The notes under the pieces: generated by a model | The model's database searches: none | The model's input: the letters and a program-made list of their open reading frames with translations, nothing else | Told to the model about the DNA's origin: nothing | Made by a program: the position numbers and the translations under genes | Assembly: GCF_900636965.1 (NCBI RefSeq) | Contig: NZ_LR134331.1 | Span: 1,240,001 to 1,304,000 of the forward strand | Length of the DNA: 64,000 bases | Direction of reading: 5' to 3' | From: Lacticaseibacillus rhamnosus | GTDB taxonomy: Bacteria > Bacillota > Bacilli > Lactobacillales > Lactobacillaceae | Shown: positions 58,063 to 64,000 of the stretch, one piece after another | Numbering within the stretch: position 1 is the stretch's first letter | Layout: the number at the start of each line of letters is the position of its first letter

Positions 58063-58968
58063 TTACTTGTTAACTTCTTCAATTTTACCGTCATAAGTCC
58101 GAGCAACGGTCATCTTGGTGATTGGAATATAGCCTAACTTTGGAACCAGAGTCTTTTGAACGTTCTTGGACTGGATATAGTTGATAAATGCGGCAGTCGA
58201 TGCATTCGGCTTGCCTTTGGTGTACATGTGTTCGTAAGCCCAAATCTTCCAGGTGTTCGTTGTAACGTTCTTATCAGTTGGTTGTACCTTATCCAGTGCC
58301 AGCTTTTGGACGCCATCTTTAATTGCCGAGAAGGCTAGATAGCTAATAGCACCGGGAGTTGAGGAGACCATCTGATAAACGGTACCGCTAGAATCCTGTT
58401 CCTGACTGGTCTTGACTTTATCGGTCTTGATCCCGAACTGTTCGAAGGTTGCCCTGGTACCTGAACCTTGCGCACGATTGATCAGAACAATTTGCTGATC
58501 TTTGCCGCCGACGTCTTTCCAGTTCGTAATCTTGCCTTGGAAGATATCGATCAATTGCTGGGTTGAGATGTTCTTAACCCCGGCATCTTTGTTGACCACC
58601 GGCGCAATGGCAACGACCGCTACCTGGTGATCCACCAGATCATCGGCCTTCAAGTCTTTCTTTTCTTGAGCGAAAATATCCGAGTTACCGATCGTGACCG
58701 ATCCAGCTGCCACTTGGCTTAAGCCGGCACCGGAACCGCCGCCTTGGACAGTGATCTCCGCTTTTGGATTATCTGTTTGATATTGTTTCGCGGCCTGTTC
58801 TACCAGCGGTTGTAAGGCAGTGGATCCGACCGCTAGAATTTTGCTTTGTTTTGCCGGTGCTGAACTGGATGAACTTGAACTGCTGGCGGATTTTGACCCG
58901 CAACCCGTTAATACCAAAGTGGCAGTTAAGGCCACGGTCAAACCGACTAACAATTTCGAATGCTTCAT
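58063..58968 (-). CDS. pstS: Phosphate ABC transporter substrate-binding lipoprotein
   Basis: 301 residues from the ATG at 58968 with GGAGGG upstream. The signal peptide ends in the lipobox VLTGC, followed by a Ser-rich linker. The mature part has the phosphate-binding pattern GSTALQPLVEQA near the start and RAQGSGTRATF in the middle. It binds phosphate at the cell surface for PstCAB, whose genes are not next to it. It is transcribed alone and divergently from an MFS gene. Confidence 0.9.
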   Translation of the reverse strand: MKHSKLLVGLTVALTATLVLTGCGSKSASSSSSSSSAPAKQSKILAVGSTALQPLVEQAAKQYQTDNPKAEITVQGGGSGAGLSQVAAGSVTIGNSDIFAQEKKDLKADDLVDHQVAVVAIAPVVNKDAGVKNISTQQLIDIFQGKITNWKDVGGKDQQIVLINRAQGSGTRATFEQFGIKTDKVKTSQEQDSSGTVYQMVSSTPGAISYLAFSAIKDGVQKLALDKVQPTDKNVTTNTWKIWAYEHMYTKGKPNASTAAFINYIQSKNVQKTLVPKLGYIPITKMTVARTYDGKIEEVNK

Positions 58969-59079
58969 TACTTTTCCCTCCAATACTTGAATAACTTTAG
59001 GATAAGGTTTGTGTGTAAAGACTTGACCACTTTGATGTAAATAATGCGTTTTGCTTTTGTAAATATGTTCAACAGTCCT

Positions 59080-59109
59080 TTGAAAAAGTAACCAAAGTCG
59101 GCGTATAAT
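59080..59109 (+). promoter_or_regulatory. Promoter of the MFS transporter gene
   Basis: TTGAAA (59080-59085), 18-base spacer, TATAAT (59104-59109). Confidence 0.7.
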
Positions 59110-59143
59110 GACTCAGTTAGGCGTTATTAAAGGAGCGGAAAAT

Positions 59144-60580
59144 GTGAAAAATTACATTGAGGATCAAAAAGTTCAGAAAAACCGGTGGTGGATCATCACG
59201 GCAATTGGGATGTTTACCATTATGTCGACATTGGATGGTTCAATTGTCAATATTGCGCTGCCGGTCATGAGTCGCGATTTAAACATTCCAATGAATCAGG
59301 CGGAATGGGTTGTTTCCATTTATTTGATGATGATCTGCGGCTTGTTGCTGTTCTTTGGCAAACTTGGCGATTCGATCGGTAAAATCAAAGTATTTCGAAT
59401 TGGCATGGTTTTGTTTTTAATCGGCTTGCTTTTTGCTGGTTTCAATAATAGTTTGGCGTTATTACTGGCGGCGCGAATTGTGCAGGCGACCGGTGCTTCT
59501 ATGACCATGGCCAATAATAACGGTATCGTGACGGAAATTTTTCCGATGAATGAACGCGGCAAGGCGCTGGGATTGATTGGTTCATTTGTTTCGATCGGCG
59601 CCATTGCCGGTCCCGGAATCGGTGGCCTGATTCTTGGCCAACTGCCATGGGGTTATATTTTCTGGATTAATATTCCAATTGGGATTGTTGCCCTCATTCT
59701 GGGAACAGTCGTCTTGCCAAAAGATTTGCCAAGTAAGCGGGTGCCAATCGATTGGTCAGGGTTTATTAGTTTTCTGGCGTACATTCTCACGCTTTTTATG
59801 GGGATTTTTTTGGGTCAGGAACGCGGCTTTACTGATCCGCTGATTCTTGGGTTATTTGTGATCGCCGTGATTGCGCTGGCTGCATTTGTACAAATTGAAC
59901 GGCACAAAAATGATCCTTTGGTTAGTTTTAAATTATTCAGTAACAGTGCGTTTACACTGAGCTTGTTGTCGGCATTCTTCATTTTCGTGACCAACTTCTT
60001 TTTTAACGTGATTTCGCCGTTTTATTTGCAGAATGCGCGTGGGTTATCACCGGAAAAAGCCGGGTACTTGTTGATGATTTTCCCGATTGTGCAGGTTATT
60101 GTGGCACCTGTAGCCGGTTCAATTGCGGATCGTATCGGACCTTATCGAATTACCATGGTCGGCTTGTTGTTTATTGTTGGCAGTCAGATCGGGTATGCAT
60201 TGTTTAATTTACAAACGTCTTTTGTTTTTGTCGCGTTGATGATCGGCTTGGTTGGTTTTGGTAATGGGTTGTTTCAAGCGCCAAATAATACGGTCGTGAT
60301 GTCGAGTGTGGCGCCGCGAGATCTTGGGATTGCTGGCGGGATGAATGCCTTGGCACGTAATTTGGGCATGGTTGTCGGCATTTCGAGTGCGACCACGGTG
60401 CTATTTTCTTCAATGAGTCATACTGCCGGACGCAAGGTGACGACTTATCTGACGGGTCAGCCAAATGTGTTCATCGCCGGTATGCATGTGTCATTTTGGG
60501 TTGCAACTGCCTTATGCTGCCTAGCTCTGGCCTTGACGGGTTATCGGATGTGGCAGATGCGCACACAAACGCAGGCATGA
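59144..60580 (+). CDS. MFS drug exporter, DHA2 (14-TM) family
   Basis: 478 residues from the GTG at 59144, with AAAGGAG upstream. The in-frame ATG at 59108 lies inside the -10 box and cannot be used. Fourteen hydrophobic segments can be counted. The conserved TLDGSIVNIALPVM segment in the first helix and the GKLGDSIGKIKVF motif A mark the EmrB/QacA group. It should export drugs or toxic organic cations or anions by proton exchange; the substrate is unknown. Confidence 0.9.
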   Translation: MKNYIEDQKVQKNRWWIITAIGMFTIMSTLDGSIVNIALPVMSRDLNIPMNQAEWVVSIYLMMICGLLLFFGKLGDSIGKIKVFRIGMVLFLIGLLFAGFNNSLALLLAARIVQATGASMTMANNNGIVTEIFPMNERGKALGLIGSFVSIGAIAGPGIGGLILGQLPWGYIFWINIPIGIVALILGTVVLPKDLPSKRVPIDWSGFISFLAYILTLFMGIFLGQERGFTDPLILGLFVIAVIALAAFVQIERHKNDPLVSFKLFSNSAFTLSLLSAFFIFVTNFFFNVISPFYLQNARGLSPEKAGYLLMIFPIVQVIVAPVAGSIADRIGPYRITMVGLLFIVGSQIGYALFNLQTSFVFVALMIGLVGFGNGLFQAPNNTVVMSSVAPRDLGIAGGMNALARNLGMVVGISSATTVLFSSMSHTAGRKVTTYLTGQPNVFIAGMHVSFWVATALCCLALALTGYRMWQMRTQTQA

Positions 60581-60626
60581 ATTCGGTAACGAGAACTGAT
60601 AACTGCTGAATCGTACAACTACACGC

Positions 60627-60665
60627 AAAAAGCCCGTGATCATCGTATGATCACAGGCTTTTTTC
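60627..60665 (+). terminator. Terminator of the MFS gene
   Basis: AAAAAGCCCGTGATCAT pairs with ATGATCACAGGCTTTTTT around CGT, one mismatch. It may also end the telA transcript from the other side. Confidence 0.8.
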
Positions 60666-60708
60666 AAAGTATTGACGCAATTATCAATGGCGACTGAGTA
60701 GATTTAAC

Positions 60709-61905
60709 TTAGTGTGGCGTCACGTCTTTGGGATTTTGTTCGTTCATACTGCCGTGCGTGTAGTTTAATAATTGTTGCTTTAATTCGCCTTCCATTTGTA
60801 CTAACTGCTTTTCGGCATTTTGGCGTTTTAGACGGCCGTCTTGTTGGATCTGCAAGGTTTGTTTCAAGGTATCGATAAGATCGTTTTGGGTTTGGGTCAA
60901 TGTTTCGATATCGACAACGCCGCGTTCATTTTCTTTGGCAGTTTCAATTGAGCTGATTTTCAACATTTCGCTGTTTTTCTTGAGCAGATCATTCGTTGTT
61001 TCCGAAACCTGACGTTGGGCGGTTACCGCATTTTTTTGCCGTAAAAGCGTCAGGGCGATGGCCACCTGATTCTTCCATAGCGGAATTGCTGTGTTGACGC
61101 TGGCCTGAATTTTTTCTGCCAATGCTTGATTGGTGTTCTGAATAAGGCGAATCTGCGGTGCTTGCTGAATTGTAATTTGGCGCGCTAACTGTAAGTCATA
61201 CGCACGTTTTTCCAAACGGCTGGCAAATTGCTTGAGATCATTGACTTGTTGGATCGCCATTTGATCATTAGCGGCTTCTGCGGCTTTGGCTGCTTCGGGA
61301 ATCGTTTTTTCATTTAACTCCGCGATTTTGAGATTGGCCGCTTCGATGTAAATATTCAGTGCATCAAAATAGGCTTTATTTTGGTCATAAAGTTCGTCCA
61401 AAAGTTTATTGTCATTTAACAGACCTTGTTGTGAAGTCTCAAGGCGATTGGCGATGGTGTCGATTTGCGCGCCAATCTTTTGATACTTAGCCGTAATTTC
61501 GTAGATCGAGCGCTTGACACGGCCAAAGATTTTGCGGAAAATATTATTATTTTCTGCTTTTAGCTCATCGGGGTTGGCCTCATTTAAACGTGTCATCAAG
61601 CTGGTTAAGGCATCACCGACTGCACCGGTATCCTGACTTTGGACTTTTGTCAGCATATTTTGGGAAAAGACGCCAAGCTGCTTTTGAGCATCGGCACCAT
61701 AATTAAGCACGGTTTCACCTTTTGTGACATCAATTTTACTGGCTAAATCCCGTGCTTTGGCTTCCTGTTCCGGATTCAATTTAGGTTTAGCTGTCGTTGC
61801 TTCTGGGATGTTTGGCTCGGCATTGGCGTCTGTTGCTGTGCTGAACGGATCAGCTAATAAATCATCCGTTAAATTGGTTTGTTTATCATCGCTCACGTTG
61901 GTCAC
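60709..61905 (-). CDS. telA: TelA family toxic-anion resistance protein
   Basis: 398 residues, almost all helical, with long coiled coils. The TelA/KlaA core is visible around [17 protein letters not shown] and [25 protein letters not shown]. Members are tied to tellurite, antibiotic and envelope stress tolerance; the mechanism is not known. It is coupled to xpaC by a four-base overlap, a standard Firmicutes pair. Confidence 0.9.
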   Translation of the reverse strand: MTNVSDDKQTNLTDDLLADPFSTATDANAEPNIPEATTAKPKLNPEQEAKARDLASKIDVTKGETVLNYGADAQKQLGVFSQNMLTKVQSQDTGAVGDALTSLMTRLNEANPDELKAENNNIFRKIFGRVKRSIYEITAKYQKIGAQIDTIANRLETSQQGLLNDNKLLDELYDQNKAYFDALNIYIEAANLKIAELNEKTIPEAAKAAEAANDQMAIQQVNDLKQFASRLEKRAYDLQLARQITIQQAPQIRLIQNTNQALAEKIQASVNTAIPLWKNQVAIALTLLRQKNAVTAQRQVSETTNDLLKKNSEMLKISSIETAKENERGVVDIETLTQTQNDLIDTLKQTLQIQQDGRLKRQNAEKQLVQMEGELKQQLLNYTHGSMNEQNPKDVTPH

Positions 61906-62564
61906 TCCGTTTCATGAGTTTTTTCGGGTTCAAGGTGTTTTTTAGCTAAGCGCACATCGCTATCGAGATCAGCTAAGTCGTCTTTAATGAAGGCTTGGTA
62001 ATCAGTGCGAATTTTGCCTGCCATATTCGTCATGGTTTCAAAGGCTTTATCAAGCGTTTCATAAGTGTCGGCGGTTTTAACCTCATGATGGGTAATTTGA
62101 GCATATTTTTGCATGAGATCTAACAGATTTGGCACTTGTTGATAGACGAAGGTACCCGCATCGGTCAAGCGTTGCGGTGCCTGAACTAGGGCCTCGAAAT
62201 AAGCGTGGAGTAAATCAACTAAATCAGTGTTTAAGGTTAATGCCCGTAATTTGGGGACTTGTTGGGTTAAGGCTTCAATCGTGCGAATTTGCTCGGCAAG
62301 ATCAGCCATCGTCTTTCTGAAAAGTTTGATTTCTTCTTCACTTAATCCAGATGCCGCATAGTGTTCCGCCATTTTGGGATCTAAACTTGGCAGACTGGCA
62401 GATTTTGGCTTGGGCCGACTCAATTCACCGATAAAGCGGGCAAATGCGAAAACGGTGCCGACAAAAATGGCAATGAGCCATCGTCCGGACAAAGCACCTA
62501 ATACTGCACCCATGGCGGCCCAGAGTATGATTCGCCAAGTGCGAATACGTTTGCTTGTGGCCAC
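61902..62564 (-). CDS. XpaC family protein (5-bromo-4-chloroindolyl phosphate hydrolysis family)
   Basis: 220 residues from the GTG at 62564, with AGAGGAAG upstream; the longer frame to 62720 runs through the promoter. Two membrane helices (about 10-40, hairpin) are followed by a helical cytoplasmic domain ([20 protein letters not shown] onwards). XpaC is named after a B. subtilis phenotype and is co-inherited with telA. Its function is not known. Confidence 0.85.
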   Translation of the reverse strand: MATSKRIRTWRIILWAAMGAVLGALSGRWLIAIFVGTVFAFARFIGELSRPKPKSASLPSLDPKMAEHYAASGLSEEEIKLFRKTMADLAEQIRTIEALTQQVPKLRALTLNTDLVDLLHAYFEALVQAPQRLTDAGTFVYQQVPNLLDLMQKYAQITHHEVKTADTYETLDKAFETMTNMAGKIRTDYQAFIKDDLADLDSDVRLAKKHLEPEKTHETE

Positions 62565-62592
62565 GAGATCACTTCCTCTTTCGTTTGAGTTT

Positions 62593-62601
62593 AGTTTAGC
62601 A
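62593..62601 (-). promoter_or_regulatory. Possible extended -10 promoter of xpaC-telA
   Basis: On the minus strand TGC followed by TAAACT, 29 bases before the start codon. Confidence 0.4.
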
Positions 62602-62772
62602 CACCCTTGTACCTTGCCTATCAGCCGGAAGTTGGATATTCGCAAATTTTTTGTTAAGAACAAGCACCAAATTGTCTGCTGGTGTAAGCTGATGACATGG
62701 CTAAAAAAACTGATCGTCAATCGGACTTAAGAGCATTGACGAATAGCGACACTATTTTAACAGGAGGCGATC

Positions 62773-63321
62773 ATGGTGGAAGAAAAACCAATTGCCCAGC
62801 AACGCTTGTTTACCGGTCACTTGGTTGCGGTTGATGAACTGACGGTTAAATTGGATAACCAGCAGACGGCTAAACGTGAGATTGTACGGGCGCACCCAGC
62901 GGCCGGCGTGTTGGCGCTCAAAGATCAGCGGGCCTTATTCGTGAGTCAATTTCGGTCAACGGTCGGGCAGATGACCTTGGAGATTCCTGCTGGTAAGATA
63001 GCCCCAGGCGAGATGCCGTTAGCAGCTGCCCAGCGCGAATTAAATGAAGAAACCGGGATGCAGGCGCGCGACTGGCAACCGTTGGCAAGTTATTTTCAGT
63101 CACTCGGTTTTTCCGATGCAACCATGGCACTTTTTTTAGCGCGTCACGTCACAACCGCTGAACATCATTTGGATCAGGATGCAGATGAATTTGTCCAACA
63201 TCGCTGGTTAACGCTGAGTGAGGCGCAACAGGCAGTTGACGATGGTCAAATCTGTGATAGTAAAACGCTGCTCGCCTTGTTGTATTGGCAGCTGCAGGAG
63301 GGAAATTATGGCAGAGGTTAA
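62773..63321 (+). CDS. Nudix hydrolase, ADP-ribose pyrophosphatase type
   Basis: 182 residues with an exact Nudix box GKIAPGEMPLAAAQRELNEETGM (written as pattern: G-5x-E-7x-REL-x-EE-x-GM) at about residues 74-96. The flanking sequence LEIPAGKI and the conserved SLGFSDATMALFLARHV resemble NudF. It probably hydrolyses ADP-ribose. AGGAGG precedes the ATG. The next gene overlaps its end by 14 bases. Confidence 0.9.
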   Translation: MVEEKPIAQQRLFTGHLVAVDELTVKLDNQQTAKREIVRAHPAAGVLALKDQRALFVSQFRSTVGQMTLEIPAGKIAPGEMPLAAAQRELNEETGMQARDWQPLASYFQSLGFSDATMALFLARHVTTAEHHLDQDADEFVQHRWLTLSEAQQAVDDGQICDSKTLLALLYWQLQEGNYGRG

Positions 63322-63568
63322 TACACGCAAAGCATACCGTGAGGAGCAGGAAAAAGCGCAACGAGCAGCGCGTGAACGTGAAGCCAAACGTATTGAGGTT
63401 GAAAAAGCCTATGCGCGGCAGAGACGGGGAAAACCCGAAGTAACCGCAGCTCGATTTGATGACGTTACTTTTCGTAAAGTGAATAGTCTCAAGAAACGTT
63501 TGAATTGGGCAATCGGTATTGTCGTCGGTTTGATTGTGATCGTCTTTTTGGTTTTATACTTTGTCTAA
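63308..63568 (+). CDS. Small membrane protein of unknown function
   Basis: 86 residues from the ATG at 63308 with GGAGGG upstream. The first 60 residues are highly charged and helical (Glu/Lys/Arg/Ala-rich), and the last 22 (WAIGIVVGLIVIVFLVLYFV) are one membrane helix, so it is tail-anchored with the charged part in the cytoplasm. In lactobacilli such a gene often lies between the Nudix and mtnN genes; no role is known. Confidence 0.8.
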   Translation: MAEVNTRKAYREEQEKAQRAAREREAKRIEVEKAYARQRRGKPEVTAARFDDVTFRKVNSLKKRLNWAIGIVVGLIVIVFLVLYFV

Positions 63569-63644
63569 CTTAGACGCTGATAAGCTCAGGAAAGTTTATG
63601 ATCAGATTCACGACATTAATTTAAAGAAAGAATGAGGCGATTTT

Positions 63645-64000
63645 TTGATTAAGGTCGGGGTTATTTGTGCGATGGAAGAAGAAATTCGGACGTTACTGGC
63701 TAAACAGACTCATCAGCAAGAAACGGTGATTGCCAGCCAGCATTACTTTGAAGGCCAAATAGATGGTGTTGATGTTATTTTGGTACAATCCGGAATTGGT
63801 AAGGTACAAGCAGCGATGACGACTGCCTTGCTGTTAGCGACTTTTAAGCCGGATGTTGTTGTCAATACTGGCAGTGCCGGTGGTATCGGTAGCGGTTTGG
63901 CGATCGGTGATGTTGTGATTTCAAGCGGTGTGGCTTATCATGATGCGGATGCGACCGCGTTTGGTTATTTGCCGGGGCAATTGCCACAACAGCCGCAGAT
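63645..64000 (+). CDS. mtnN: 5'-methylthioadenosine/S-adenosylhomocysteine nucleosidase, 5' part
   Basis: 118 residues are visible; the gene runs out of the window. It starts at TTG 63645 with GAGG upstream and reads MIKVGVICAMEEEIRTLL. The catalytic Glu12 (AMEEE), SGIGKVQAAM and NTGSAGGIGSGLAIGDVV of the nucleosidase family are present. It releases adenine from methylthioadenosine and S-adenosylhomocysteine, feeding methionine salvage and the LuxS route. It follows the small membrane protein gene after 76 bases. Confidence 0.93.
   Translation, partial: MIKVGVICAMEEEIRTLLAKQTHQQETVIASQHYFEGQIDGVDVILVQSGIGKVQAAMTTALLLATFKPDVVVNTGSAGGIGSGLAIGDVVISSGVAYHDADATAFGYLPGQLPQQPQ

Noticed and set aside
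59108-59143. ATG start of the MFS gene at 59108
   Set aside because: The codon overlaps the -10 box; the GTG at 59144 has AAAGGAG in front.

Overview
The window looks like a chromosomal segment of a lactic acid bacterium of the Lacticaseibacillus casei / paracasei / rhamnosus group. This rests on moderate GC, Firmicutes-type dcw and mre/min clusters, T-box leaders before tRNA synthetase genes, small Lactobacillales proteins (DUF3397-like, DUF4044-like) and protein sequences typical of that genus. It is an assignment by recognition, not by alignment.

Layout. 1-2162: the right end of a two-or-more-gene operon whose last gene carries a TOPRIM-like domain of the JetD/DUF2399 kind; its upstream part is outside the window. 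2212-7566: a GNAT acetyltransferase, the transcription accessory factor Tex, and a peptidase-C26 amidotransferase translationally coupled to an amino-acid permease. 7567-17463: an accessory island holding a class 2 DISARM anti-phage system. The cytosine-5 methyltransferase (drmMII) is on the + strand and converges on a minus-strand operon drmE-drmA-drmB; no drmC is present. 17464-28157: rpsD with a structured leader, a GAF-type free-methionine-sulfoxide reductase, ezrA, nifS-thiI (tRNA 4-thiouridine), rex, and T-box-controlled valS. 28158-34946: folC-HAD, radC and mreBCD-minCD (cell shape and septum placement). 34947-37652: a T-box leader with a duplicated antiterminator/terminator module in front of a polar amino-acid ABC transporter, possibly for histidine. 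38449-40907: cardiolipin synthase and two small membrane proteins. 41083-57604: the complete dcw cluster (mraZ, rsmH, ftsL, pbpB, mraY, murD, murG, ftsQ, ftsA, ftsZ, sepF, yggT, ylmH, divIVA) running into T-box-controlled ileS. 57614-64000: a cold-shock-like protein, an orphan pstS, a 14-TM MFS exporter, xpaC-telA, a Nudix hydrolase, a small membrane protein and the start of mtnN.

Four intergenic regions (20751-20992, 24585-24863, 37815-38340, 40150-40478) hold one family of long modular hairpin repeats in arrays of 2, 3, 5 and 3 units with a period of about 101-103 bp (about 124 bp in the first). The left arm of the outermost unit always matches the type of the closing right arm, so two arm types covary. 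This is the least explained structure in the window.

The most notable items are the drmC-less, divided DISARM locus, the covarying hairpin arrays, the partially duplicated T-box, and four GTGG direct repeats at exact 10-bp spacing in the mraZ promoter that look like MraZ operator boxes.
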